Positions 9,412 to 18,190 of a stretch of DNA of 64,000 nucleotides are shown piece by piece; position 1 is the first letter of the stretch; each line of letters begins with the position of its first letter. Both the position numbers and the translations under genes were made by a program. This DNA is from Planctomycetota bacterium (GTDB lineage: Bacteria > Planctomycetota > Planctomycetia > Planctomycetales > Planctomycetaceae), in NCBI GenBank assembly GCA_023417655.1, contig JAEZFD010000072.1, positions 70,552 through 134,551 on the forward strand. Direction: 5' to 3'. A model generated the notes under the pieces. That model was not told the origin of the DNA. It ran no database searches and saw nothing but the letters and a program-made list of their open reading frames with translations.

Positions 9412-10499
9412 AGTCAGTCACACGAACCCGGCGTTTCGCCCCTCGATTGGCAGCAATCTTTCTGTCTGCGACGACCGCCTTCGGCATTGCCCCGGCGACC
9501 TCGTGGGGACGGGAACCGATCGACGAAAGCTTTCCAAGCGCCGTCCCGCTCCTCGATCGCGGGGACTTCGAACTATTGGCCGATCAGGCTCTCAGCAATC
9601 CCGCTGAGAATCTGATGGAGCTGCAGAATCTGAAGGTCCAGCGTTTTCAGGAACTCAAGCATAAGATCGAGGATCTTTCCCGACTGCTGGAACAGCAAAG
9701 AGCTGAGTCAACTGGCACGGTCTCGATTCCTTCCTCCCCTCATCCGTCCGCCGACTCAGCGTCGAAGGGAGCCCATTCCGGCTCGACAGGACCGTCGTCT
9801 CCCGGAACCACACATCCCGCTCCATCGCCTTCTTCTGAAACCGGAGCTCCAGGGAAATCGGATGTTCCAACTGACGGTTCCGCTTCTGCTCACCATCCGT
9901 CGGGTCAAGAGTCGGGGTTGGGGGCAGGACAGAATCATGGGCAGGTAATGTCTCCGCAGCCACTACCGCAAGGTTTGAACTCAGAGCAGGGAGGGGCCCC
10001 GAATCTTGTGCAGCCTCCGGCATGGCAGGATCGCCTGTCATCGACTCGAAGTTCGACAACCGAAGAAGCCCTTCGCCATCTTCCAGTCATCATCAACTCA
10101 GACAAAGTTGAAGAACTGAACGGAAGCGAGGAAGAGCAAGGAGTCGTTTCCGGTCAAATCGATCGATTCTCGCTTGCTTGCAGCCTCTTCGGAGCCGGCG
10201 AGACGGAAGCCTGTCTGAAAGTTCTGGGTCAGACCGACGTGAAGGGGCTGTCCCGCGAAGATCAGCTCTTTGTGCAATACATGCAGGCCTGCTGTCACCG
10301 TCGTGGAGGGAGACTGGATCAGGCTCGCGAGATCTATCGAAGGATCGTCGTTGCTCCCGAGGCCGACTGGATGAAAGACGTCTCCTCATGGTGGCTGGAT
10401 AATCTGGATTCGAAATCAGTAATCGGTGGTGACATCGGTCGACTGCAGGCGACGTTGTCGGCCTGGGAGACGGAGCTCGCAAATGTCCGAACAAACTAA
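9408..10499 (+). CDS. Secreted protein with a low-complexity linker and TPR-like C-terminus
   Basis: Start GTG 9408 overlaps the previous stop (GTGA) and has GGAGGAG at 9392-9397 in front, so translation is probably coupled. The 363-residue product has an N-terminal signal peptide (about 1-34, arginine-rich then hydrophobic, ending near ATSWG). A helical, coiled-coil-like stretch follows (about 65-100, LKVQRFQELKHKIEDLSRLL). Next is a Ser/Pro/Gly/His-rich disordered region (about 105-225). A helical C-terminal part (about 260-360) looks like degenerate TPRs (FVQYMQACCHRRGGRLDQAREIY). Probably periplasmic. I do not recognise the family. The upstream gene's product shares the TPR theme, so the two may bind each other. 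A longer frame to ATG 9327 is rejected. Confidence 0.72.
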   Translation: MKSVTRTRRFAPRLAAIFLSATTAFGIAPATSWGREPIDESFPSAVPLLDRGDFELLADQALSNPAENLMELQNLKVQRFQELKHKIEDLSRLLEQQRAESTGTVSIPSSPHPSADSASKGAHSGSTGPSSPGTTHPAPSPSSETGAPGKSDVPTDGSASAHHPSGQESGLGAGQNHGQVMSPQPLPQGLNSEQGGAPNLVQPPAWQDRLSSTRSSTTEEALRHLPVIINSDKVEELNGSEEEQGVVSGQIDRFSLACSLFGAGETEACLKVLGQTDVKGLSREDQLFVQYMQACCHRRGGRLDQAREIYRRIVVAPEADWMKDVSSWWLDNLDSKSVIGGDIGRLQATLSAWETELANVRTN

Positions 10500-10893
10500 A
10501 CTGGAAACCGCACTGCTCGGGCTGTTGCAACGCGCCGAGGGACCGTACCGCCGGGCACTCGCCATGATCGAGATGTGCCTGCCGGATCCGGATCCAGCGG
10601 CTGACGAGATCTCGGACTGCCTGTCACGGCTGGAGCCGCTCATGCGTCAGGCTCAGGAGATCGAAGTCGAACTGGCGCCACGCCGGCAAGAGTGGATTGA
10701 ACGGGGTTATAAACCTGACTCATCAACCAGACAGGTTTTTGCAGATCATCAGAAGCTGCTTGGATCGCTCCTTGAGAAAATCCATCGACTTGAGCAGAGA
10801 ATGCTGAGCCTCCGACAAAAAGCAAAGCCGGAAGTGGATACCTGGATCCGCCATCAGCAGATGCAACGGGCTTATCAGCAGGCGAGTCGCTGA
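10483..10893 (+). CDS. Small coiled-coil protein, possibly a FlgN/FliT-like export chaperone
   Basis: A 136-residue, soluble, entirely helical protein starting at ATG 10483, which overlaps the end of the previous gene by 17 bp. The first 70 residues have the pattern of flagellar export chaperones of the FlgN/FliT type. A Leu-rich helix (LETALLGLLQRAEGPYRRAL) is followed by a second helix with spaced Leu/Glu and Arg (LEPLMRQAQEIEVELAPRR). A third helix pair (about 85-115, LLGSLLEKIHRLEQRML) completes it. The assignment rests on this general pattern and on nearby flagellar genes, so a different coiled-coil role is quite possible. It is followed after 184 bp by the sigma-54 activator. No membrane segment or signal peptide is seen. 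Confidence 0.65.
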   Translation: MSEQTKLETALLGLLQRAEGPYRRALAMIEMCLPDPDPAADEISDCLSRLEPLMRQAQEIEVELAPRRQEWIERGYKPDSSTRQVFADHQKLLGSLLEKIHRLEQRMLSLRQKAKPEVDTWIRHQQMQRAYQQASR

Positions 10894-11077
10894 CCGGATG
10901 AACAAGTCATCTCCGAGAATATTCGGTTGAATCTGGAGTTCGCAGTTGAAGATCAAATGAAAGTACCGACGTGATTCCAAATTGAATCCGTCGACGCGGC
11001 GTTCCCGCGTGACGCTAACGGCAAATGAGTTCCTGCTTTGATAGCACCAACTTCCCGCGGGGGCGGGGGAGGGCGCG

Positions 11078-12034
11078 ATGTCTGTCATCTTTCAATCACG
11101 GGTCATGCTTCAGGTTCTGGAGCAGGCAAAACGCTATGCCCGCAGTTCGATCACCGTTCTTCTGTGCGGTGAGAGTGGAACCGGCAAGGAAGTTCTCGCC
11201 CGCTATCTGCATCAGAACAGTCCCCGCCACCAGTTCTCCTATTTGAGGGTGAACTGCGCGGCATTGTCGGACGGTCTGGTCGAGAGTGAACTTTTCGGCC
11301 ACGAGGCAGGTTCATTCACCGGGGCGCAGGCTCTGCGCAAAGGACACTTCGAGAACGCGGGCGACGGCTCGATCTTTCTCGACGAAATCAGTGAATTGCC
11401 GCTGACGTCTCAAGCAAAATTGCTCAGAGTCCTTGAAGAACGCGAGTTCCAGCGGGTCGGTGGAAACGACACCCTGCAGCTGAAATCCCGAGTCATCGCC
11501 GCGACCAACCGCGATCTTGAGACCGAAGTCGAACGGGGACTATTCCGCCATGATCTCTATCACCGACTGAATGTCCTGCCGCTGCAACTGCCTCCGCTGC
11601 GCGATCGCCGGGAGGATATTCCGGCACTCGTCAATTACTTCATCCAGCAATCACAGGCGGATCTGGATCACCGGGTGCGCGGAGTCACCCGGCCGGTGAT
11701 GGAGAAGCTCTGCGATTACGACTGGCCTGGAAACATCCGTGAATTACGGAATGTGATTCTGCGATGCTGCGTCCTTTCGACGGGTGACACAATTCAAAAT
11801 GTCGAGTTCTTCAGCACGAAGCCGACGGCACTTATTGTTCCCGAAGTGGAAGGAACCGGACTACCTGACGGCTTTGAGCATCTGTCGTTGGAGGAGATCG
11901 AACGACAGGTCATTCTCCGCCGGCTGGAAATCTATCGCGGAAACAAGAATCAGGCTGCCGCAGCATTAGGGGTCACGCCGAGAACTCTGCGAAACAAGAT
12001 GACCGAGTACCGCAAACTCGGCTATGTCTGCTAA
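11078..12034 (+). CDS. Sigma-54-dependent activator, FlbD/FlrC-like, without a receiver domain
   Basis: AAA+ activator that remodels sigma-54 RNA polymerase. Walker A is GESGTGKE (31-38), and the sigma-54 contact loop is GSFTGA (78-83, Ser for the first Ala). Walker B is IFLDE (99-103), followed by TNRDL, the arginine-finger region FRHDLYHRLNVLPL and the signature WPGNIREL. The C-terminal Fis-type helix-turn-helix (about 292-312) carries LGVTPRTLRNKMTEYRKLG, close to the end of the flagellar regulators FlbD and FlrC. At 318 residues it lacks a regulatory N-domain, so control must come from expression or a partner. GGCGGGGGAGGGCGC lies before ATG 11078. Its position after the three-gene operon and beside fliC/fliD suggests control of flagellar genes. 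Confidence 0.9.
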   Translation: MSVIFQSRVMLQVLEQAKRYARSSITVLLCGESGTGKEVLARYLHQNSPRHQFSYLRVNCAALSDGLVESELFGHEAGSFTGAQALRKGHFENAGDGSIFLDEISELPLTSQAKLLRVLEEREFQRVGGNDTLQLKSRVIAATNRDLETEVERGLFRHDLYHRLNVLPLQLPPLRDRREDIPALVNYFIQQSQADLDHRVRGVTRPVMEKLCDYDWPGNIRELRNVILRCCVLSTGDTIQNVEFFSTKPTALIVPEVEGTGLPDGFEHLSLEEIERQVILRRLEIYRGNKNQAAAALGVTPRTLRNKMTEYRKLGYVC

Positions 12035-12153
12035 CAGTGTCCGCTAACAGTCTGACCGGGTTGAGCGCGGATCAATGTGAATGAGCCTCCCGGGGAGCAT
12101 CGCGTGGGGTTATCCCTGCACGATGAGGCCGGTTGCCTGACCTGAACTCCGAA

Positions 12154-13209
12154 CTACTTCGCTTCGTTCTGAAGCTGGAAGTCTTCGATCTTCTTGTGCA
12201 GCGTGTTCCGGTTGATCCCCAGTTTCGTCGCGGCTTTCGTCTGCGTCCCCTGACAACCACGAAGAACCTGCAGGATCAGTTCCTTCTCGACGAGCCCCAT
12301 TACATGCTCGTGACATTTTCCTTCGTCGGAGACCTCGCTGAGGCTGCGTTCGACCAACTCTCGGCAAAGTGACTGCAGCTCATTGCGATCAACCCGTCCG
12401 AGCCGAACAGGGGCTTCGCCTCGGACGTGAGTCGGGAGGAGATCAGGGGTCAGTTCATTGCCGTCGGCCAGGACGATTGCCCGTTCGATGTAATTCTGCA
12501 GTTCGCGGACATTACCCGGCCAGAGATAGGACTTGAAAAAAGAGAGCGCATCTGACGTCACCGAGAGAACGGGTCGCCGGTTTTGAGCGGCATAGCGTTC
12601 GACAAAGAAGTTGACCAGTTCAGGGATATCGTCCCGACGTTCCCGGAGCGGAGGAACATAAATCGGCAGGACATTCAGGCGATAATACAAATCCTCCCGG
12701 AAGGACCCGCCGTCAACCATCTCAGTAAGGTCTCGGTTCGTTGCGGCGATGATTCGGCAGTCGACGCTGATCGTTCGTGTATCGCCGACCCGTTCGAACT
12801 GGTGTTCCTGCAGCACCCGTAGCAGTTTGACCTGCAGTGTATGGTTCACCGAGTTGATCTCATCGAGGAAAATCGTTCCCCCGTGAGCCGCCTCAAATCG
12901 CCCGGTGCGGTTTTCGATTGCGTTTGTGAAGGCACCTTTGACGTGCCCAAAAAGTTCGCTTTCCAGCAGACTTTCGCTTAACGCCCCGCAATTCACGCGG
13001 ACGAAGGGTCCCGTTGCACGGGGACTGAGCTCGTGGACAGATCTCGCGACGAGTTCCTTCCCGGACCCGGTTTCTCCCAGAAGCAGCACTGTTGCTGAGC
13101 TATTCGCGATTTTGCGGATATGTCGGAACAATTCGCGCATGGCGACGCTGCTGCCGATGAAACCCTCGAATGGCGGGGCATCCGCCAGAGCTGACTTGGA
13201 GTTCGCCAT
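12154..13209 (-). CDS. Sigma-54-type AAA+ activator with altered GAFTGA loop (GAFTNA)
   Basis: A 351-residue transcription activator with only the AAA+ domain and a Fis-type helix-turn-helix. Walker A is GETGSGKE (45-52), Walker B is IFLDEIN (113-119), and there is TNRDL, FREDLYYRLNVLPI and WPGNVREL. The HTH (about 322-345) reads TKAATKLGINRNTLHKKIEDF, a typical NtrC-type end. The sigma-54 contact loop reads GAFTNA at 92-97: the fifth residue, normally Gly, is Asn (codon AAC). It has no receiver, GAF or PAS domain before the AAA+ part, only 15-20 leading residues. Convergent with the FlbD/FlrC-like gene. Target genes are unknown. It may still use sigma-54 with modified contact, or have lost that ability. 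Confidence 0.9.
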   Translation of the reverse strand: MANSKSALADAPPFEGFIGSSVAMRELFRHIRKIANSSATVLLLGETGSGKELVARSVHELSPRATGPFVRVNCGALSESLLESELFGHVKGAFTNAIENRTGRFEAAHGGTIFLDEINSVNHTLQVKLLRVLQEHQFERVGDTRTISVDCRIIAATNRDLTEMVDGGSFREDLYYRLNVLPIYVPPLRERRDDIPELVNFFVERYAAQNRRPVLSVTSDALSFFKSYLWPGNVRELQNYIERAIVLADGNELTPDLLPTHVRGEAPVRLGRVDRNELQSLCRELVERSLSEVSDEGKCHEHVMGLVEKELILQVLRGCQGTQTKAATKLGINRNTLHKKIEDFQLQNEAK

Positions 13210-14311
13210 AGAAAATCAAATCGTGCAACAGAAAAGAGCAGGGCTGCATGGATTGTATGCACAGAAAAACAGATTGAGAAGTCTCTCCGCTACCGCTTCT
13301 CGCCGGCCCCTTCTTGGCCCTAAGTTCTTTCTGGCGAACGCAAGGAAACTGCGCAGGTCAATTGCGTTCGCTCTGTTTTCTGGCAGATTCAGAACCTCTG
13401 CGAGTGCATATTTCCGCCGGGGTTCTGTGGAGGCGCGGGAAGGAGCCCCTCACGCAATCTGCGGTCGGACGAGGTCAACCGGTGGGAATTCCTCTGGATT
13501 CGCACTGCCTCAATTGAAGAGAAATCCTGTCGGGTGAAGCTCACAAAGGTCGTCATCACCGGCAATCAGCGGAAGATTCTTTGATCGTAAGAGACGGAGT
13601 AAACGGGACGCGATTTAATCAGGTGCGAGAGTGCAGTCATAATCGCGTTGTTATGAGGATCAAAGATGAACGTCGCGCTCTCTTTGCTTGCCAGCGAAGT
13701 GTGAATCTCGAGTGGTGAACGACTCCATGACGTGTGGCGGTGACGGGCAGATCAAAAGGCACAATGGTCTAATGTTCTGAAGGGTTGCAGAGCGTGTGAG
13801 CTTGTTTCGGCGAGGAGAATTGGAGTTCGTCCATCCAGCGTTCGCGAATCGTTGCGCGGCTGAACCTTTTATTGCGGGTCCTGTTCATTTGAGGAGCCGC
13901 TTCCCCACAGGGCGAGGTCAAGGGTTTCGAACAAGTCGTTGCGTTCATTAGAACGTCGGACGGACGAGAGAGGGTGAGCAGGGGGGCGACATCTGGAGTG
14001 ATCCCAAGGGGGATCCCAGGGATGCGAAGGCTCTTTACAATAGAAATGGAATGACCAGCACCCGTCCCCACAGGTCCTCATCACGACTCGCAGGTCTCGA
14101 GTTGGACGGTTGAGCGGAGTCGGCGCAGATCAGTTCAATTGAGAAGCAAATTCCATTCAAAGAATTCAGTTTTTACAACGAAAGTGGCTGAGTTTTGGCA
14201 AAACCCTGTTTACTCTGACAACTTTCCCTAGAATGAGTTTGAACAGAAACTAGACAGAAAACTCCCAGTGCATCATCGGGAGGCTGACCTGAATTGTTCG
14301 TCGGAGCCTCT
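13210..14311. other. Long intergenic region (1.1 kb), no gene recognised
   Basis: Reading both strands I find no open frame with a credible start, ribosome site and protein-like composition. The region contains one copy of the short dispersed repeat (13745-13760). Near its right end there is a TAGAAT hexamer (14229-14234) that could be a -10 element for the hybrid kinase, without a convincing -35 partner. A regulatory RNA or a decayed gene could be here. Confidence 0.5.
13745..13760. repeat. Dispersed intergenic repeat, copy A
   Basis: The 16 bases GGGCAGATCAAAAGGC are identical to 44910-44925 and close to 41909-41924. The similarity to the 41909 copy continues on both sides: GGCGGTGA before, and roughly AATGGTCTAA after. 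Confidence 0.55.
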
Positions 14312-17089
14312 ATGCGGAATTTTCTCAGGCGCCTCTTTCACCGGCATACGGCCGAAGAAAGGAACGCCAGCTTGGCGGAAGGCTGGAATGAAGAGCGATT
14401 TTCTCAGCTTATCGCAGGCGTTCAGGATTACGCAGTCATTCTTCTTGATCACAGTGGAAAAGTCATCTCCTGGAATGCAGGAGCCGAACGGATCAAGGGC
14501 TATCAGGCCAACGAAATCATCGGTCGAAATTTCTGCTGCTTTTATCCCAAGGAACTCCAGGCGTCAGGGTGGCCTGAACGTGAGTTGGCCGCGGCTTCGG
14601 AGACAGGACGATTCGAAGATGAAGGCTGGAGGATCCGGAAGGACGGCACCCGATTCTGGGCAAACGTCGTTATCACGGCAATTCGGAACGACAAAGGTGA
14701 GTTGAACGGCTTTTTGAAGATCACACGTGATCTGACCGAACGCCATCAGGCAGAGCAGACCCTGAAACTCAGTGAAGAGCGTTTCCGCCTGATTGTCGAG
14801 GGCGTGAAAGATTATGCGATCTTCATGCTGGATACCGAGGGGAGGGTCGCCACCTGGAGTTCCGGGGCCGAACGAATCAAGGGCTATCGAGCCGAGGAGA
14901 TCATCGGTCGCCACTTCTCACAGTTCTATCCTCCAGACGCAATCGCCCGCGACTGGCCAAATGAAGAACTTCGTCGGGCCGTCGCCGATGGACGCATTGA
15001 AGATGAAGGTTGGCGAATTCGCAAAGACGGCTCCCGTTTCTGGGCGAACGTCGTTATCACAGCATTACGTGATGGGCATGGCATTCTCCGGGGCTTCACT
15101 AAAGTCACCAGAGACCTCACGGAACGCCGGCAGGCTGAAGAGAACGCACGACAGCTGCAGAATGAAGAAGTGGCCCGAAAAGCGGCCGAGAAAAGTGCTC
15201 ACGATGCGCAGTTGGCGCGAGAAGAGGAACGCCGACACCGGGCTCAGCTGCAAGTAACGCTTAACAGCATCGGAGATGGCGTCATCGTCACAGATCATGT
15301 CGGACGGGTGACCTTTCTCAATCCGATCGCGATGAATCTGACCGGCTGGAGTTCGCAAGATGCGGCCGGGCTTCCCATCGAGACTATCTTCAACATTGTG
15401 AACGAAGGGACTCGCAAGCCGGTAGAAAATCCGGTGACGAAAGTGCTCAAGGAAGGCATCGTCGTTGGCTTGGCGAATCATACGATCTTGATTGCCCGGG
15501 ATGGCCGGGAGTTTCCGATTGACGATTCCGGGGCTCCGATTTTCGGGGAAGATGGAACGCTCTCAGGCGTGGTCCTTGTTTTCCGGGATGTGACAGAAGC
15601 CAAACGCGCCGCGGCCGCGCGTCTGCACCTGGCATCTATCGTGGAGTCGTCGGACGATGCGATCATCGGTCATTCACTCGACGGCATTATCCAAAGCTGG
15701 AATCGGGGTGCTGAGAATCTTTACGGATATCAGGCAGAAGAGATCATCGGCCAGTCCCTGCAGATCCTGATTCCGCCCAATCATCCCGATGAACTTCCTC
15801 AGAATCTCCAACGGCTCGTCAATGGAGAACATCTCGAGCATTTTGAAACCGAGCGAGTACGTAAAGACGGAAGCCGGGTCGATGTCTCTCTGACGATTTC
15901 TCCGATCCGCAATGCCTCCGGCGAGATCATTGGGGCGTCCAAAATTGCCCGTGACATTTCAGGTCGGAAGGAAGAAGACCGCCAAAAGAACGAGTTTCTG
16001 GCGATGCTCGCTCATGAGCTCAGGAATCCGCTGGCGGCGATTCTCAGCGGAGTCGAAGTCCTCCGGATGCCCGGGAGCGACGAGGAGGAATCCAATGAGA
16101 TTCTGACGATTATCTCCCGGCAAACATTGCATCTGGTCCGCCTCGTGGACGACCTGATCGATATCAGCCGAATCACACGCGGGACTCTGGAACTGCGCAA
16201 GGAGAATCTCACTCTCACCGAGGCGGTGAAGCAGGCGATCGAGATGTGCAGTTCAACAGTCCAGGAACGTCAACAGCATCTGCATGTCAAACTTCCTGAC
16301 GGAGAATGCTTGCTGCTGGCCGACAAAACCCGCCTTGCTCAGGCCATCTGCAACTTGATCACCAATGCCTCCAAATACAGCGGCCGCGGAAGTCCGATCT
16401 GGCTGACTGCAAAACGAGAGGGGAGTGAAGCGGTCATTTCGATTAAGGACTCAGGAGTCGGGATTCCTCAATCACTCCTCCCCAAAGTTTTTGACATGTT
16501 CTTCCAGCTGAAGCAGGCGACGGACGAACCCCAGAAAGGAATCGGGGTCGGTCTTGCGATCGTGAAGCGCCTGGTGGAACTTCATGGCGGGACAGTCGAA
16601 GGCTATAGCGATGGCCCGGGACTGGGATCGGAATTCCGGATCCGGCTCCCACTTGTCGTGCGGGAGACGCCGGAAGCAGACTCCGTTCAAGTGCCGTCTC
16701 AAAAGGCGGAGAGCGAAACAGGGGTTCGTGTCCTCGTTGTCGACGATAATCACGACGCCGCGAATCTGCTCTCACGAGCCCTGAGACGTCTAGGACATGA
16801 GGTCCTCACCGCATATAACGGACAAAACGCGATTGATGCAATTGTTCCGTTTCAGCCTGATGCGGTTTTTCTTGACCTTGGCATGCCGACACTGGATGGG
16901 TTTGAAACTTGTCAGCGGATCAGAGAGATCCCTCTCAAACACAAACTCTACATTGCCGCACTGACGGGTTGGGGACAATCAGAGGACCGGATTCGGACTC
17001 AGGCCGCTGGTTTTGATCATCATCTTGTCAAGCCGGTCGAACCGCTCGCAGTTCATCAGATCCTGCAGCAGTTACAGCAGCATGCGTAG
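14312..17089 (+). CDS. Hybrid histidine kinase with four PAS domains and a C-terminal receiver
   Basis: Cytoplasmic 925-residue signalling protein with no membrane segment. PAS 1 (about 25-145) and PAS 2 (about 155-275) are near duplicates. A coiled-coil linker follows (about 275-315). PAS 3 (about 315-435) and PAS 4 (about 440-555) come next. HisKA has His568 in LAHELRNP. The ATPase domain has NLITNASKYS, DSGVGIP and GIGVGLAIV. A receiver domain (about 805-925) has phospho-acceptor Asp855 in FLDLGMP and Lys in the LVKPVEP turn. ATG 14312 is chosen over TTG 14294 because CGGAG stands 5 bases before it. A phosphate would pass from His568 to Asp855. No output domain follows, so a separate partner must read the signal. 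Orphan by position; ligand unknown. Confidence 0.92.
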   Translation: MRNFLRRLFHRHTAEERNASLAEGWNEERFSQLIAGVQDYAVILLDHSGKVISWNAGAERIKGYQANEIIGRNFCCFYPKELQASGWPERELAAASETGRFEDEGWRIRKDGTRFWANVVITAIRNDKGELNGFLKITRDLTERHQAEQTLKLSEERFRLIVEGVKDYAIFMLDTEGRVATWSSGAERIKGYRAEEIIGRHFSQFYPPDAIARDWPNEELRRAVADGRIEDEGWRIRKDGSRFWANVVITALRDGHGILRGFTKVTRDLTERRQAEENARQLQNEEVARKAAEKSAHDAQLAREEERRHRAQLQVTLNSIGDGVIVTDHVGRVTFLNPIAMNLTGWSSQDAAGLPIETIFNIVNEGTRKPVENPVTKVLKEGIVVGLANHTILIARDGREFPIDDSGAPIFGEDGTLSGVVLVFRDVTEAKRAAAARLHLASIVESSDDAIIGHSLDGIIQSWNRGAENLYGYQAEEIIGQSLQILIPPNHPDELPQNLQRLVNGEHLEHFETERVRKDGSRVDVSLTISPIRNASGEIIGASKIARDISGRKEEDRQKNEFLAMLAHELRNPLAAILSGVEVLRMPGSDEEESNEILTIISRQTLHLVRLVDDLIDISRITRGTLELRKENLTLTEAVKQAIEMCSSTVQERQQHLHVKLPDGECLLLADKTRLAQAICNLITNASKYSGRGSPIWLTAKREGSEAVISIKDSGVGIPQSLLPKVFDMFFQLKQATDEPQKGIGVGLAIVKRLVELHGGTVEGYSDGPGLGSEFRIRLPLVVRETPEADSVQVPSQKAESETGVRVLVVDDNHDAANLLSRALRRLGHEVLTAYNGQNAIDAIVPFQPDAVFLDLGMPTLDGFETCQRIREIPLKHKLYIAALTGWGQSEDRIRTQAAGFDHHLVKPVEPLAVHQILQQLQQHA

Positions 17090-17389
17090 ACGCCAAGGGC
17101 GATCCTGTCCGAGCAGCGAGACCGAAGCTCTATCCGTATCCCGGAAAACAGGGAGGCTGCATGCCCTCGGATGCAGCATTGCGGAGAAAAATTTCCAATT
17201 CGTCCGATCGTAAGGAAGTTCAGATGTTCGCGAAGCGGCCGCGCTGATGAGCTGCGCGTTTCAGGCGACTCTTTCTCTGGTCACCCTTGATTCAACTCGA
17301 TACTTTCACGGCTGAGCGAGACTTTCGCGATGCAGCCCCCGAATTGATGGCGTTCCGGAGCCGCGAAACAGGTTGAAGAGGAGCAGACG
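17090..17389. other. Intergenic region of 300 bp
   Basis: No gene is visible. The only clear element is GAGGAG at 17375-17382, the ribosome site of the YebC-family gene. No terminator hairpin was found for the hybrid kinase. Confidence 0.5.
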
Positions 17390-18112
17390 ATGGGTAGAGA
17401 TTTCGAGAATCGAAAGAACGCGATCTTCAAAACGGCCGGACAAAAATCCAAGCTGTACTCACGTTACGGCAAGCAGGTGTATGTCGCTGCGAAGAACGGT
17501 GTTCCCGACCCTGAGTCCAATCCTGCACTCCGGAGCATGATCGAAAAAGCGAAGCGCGATCAGGTCCCGGGGCACGTGATTGAAAAAGCGATCCAGAAGG
17601 CGAAGGGCGCCGGCGGGGAGAACTTTGTTCCCGCCCGCTATGAGGGCTTCGGGCCCGGCGGATGCATGGTCGTCGTCGACTGTCTGACTGACAATAATCA
17701 GCGGACGATTTCTGAAGTCCGAAACTGCTTTACTAAGACGGGCTCCAAGCTCGGGGCGACTGGTTCCGTTTCGATGTGGTTCGACGAACTGGCGGTTCTT
17801 TCATTCAAAGGCGACAACGAAGATCAGGTGCTGGAAGCCCTCCTCGACGCCGATGTGAATGTGGAAGATGTCGAAACCAAGAATGGGACCATCACCATTT
17901 TCGCTCCGCCGACAGAACTCTTTAAGGCCCGGGGAGCACTGCTGGAGAAATTTCCAGGACTCGAATTCGAAGTTCAGGAAATCAACATGTTCCCGCAGAG
18001 CATGAAGGCCATCACGGCAGATGATCTGCCGACCTTTGAGAAATTCATGAACATGCTGAACGACTGCGACGATGTTCAGGAAGTCTATCACAACGCAGAG
18101 CTGCCAAGCTGA
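17390..18112 (+). CDS. YebC/PmpR-family protein
   Basis: A 240-residue member of the YebC/TACO1/PmpR family (YeeN-like branch). Family members act as DNA-binding regulators or, as shown more recently for some, help ribosomes through difficult sequences. Visible family features are the N-terminal stretch with KNAIFKTAGQKSKLYSRYGK, the segment VPGHVIEKAIQKAKGAGGEN, the glycine-rich YEGFGPGGC motif and the LTDNNQRTISEVR motif. The conserved SVSMWF strand follows. Length matches the usual 235-250. The start has GAGGAG in front at good spacing. It stands alone, with a strong bidirectional hairpin just behind. Which of the proposed roles it has here cannot be read from the sequence. Confidence 0.95.
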   Translation: MGRDFENRKNAIFKTAGQKSKLYSRYGKQVYVAAKNGVPDPESNPALRSMIEKAKRDQVPGHVIEKAIQKAKGAGGENFVPARYEGFGPGGCMVVVDCLTDNNQRTISEVRNCFTKTGSKLGATGSVSMWFDELAVLSFKGDNEDQVLEALLDADVNVEDVETKNGTITIFAPPTELFKARGALLEKFPGLEFEVQEINMFPQSMKAITADDLPTFEKFMNMLNDCDDVQEVYHNAELPS

Positions 18113-18144
18113 GGCAGCTGCCTGAGAAGCGTAGCGAGAGCAGG

Positions 18145-18182
18145 AGGCACCGGCCGAGCCATTTTCCACTCAGCCGGTGCCT
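18145..18182. terminator. Bidirectional terminator hairpin
   Basis: AGGCACCGGCCGAG pairs with CTCAGCCGGTGCCT (one mismatch) around a 10-base loop. T-rich tails lie on both sides (TTTACGTTTT to the right; the loop-side strand reads AAAATGG). It serves the YebC-family gene and the convergent metallophosphoesterase gene. Confidence 0.75.
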
Positions 18183-18190
18183 TTACGTTT

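Noticed and set aside
12030..12051. Direct repeat GCTAACAGT at the end of the sigma-54 activator gene
   Set aside because: Only nine bases, two copies; not distinguishable from a chance slip.
12905..13537. Plus-strand frame of 210 codons opposite the GAFTNA activator
   Set aside because: It lies mostly antisense to a clear gene, has Arg/Ser-rich shadow composition and no ribosome site.
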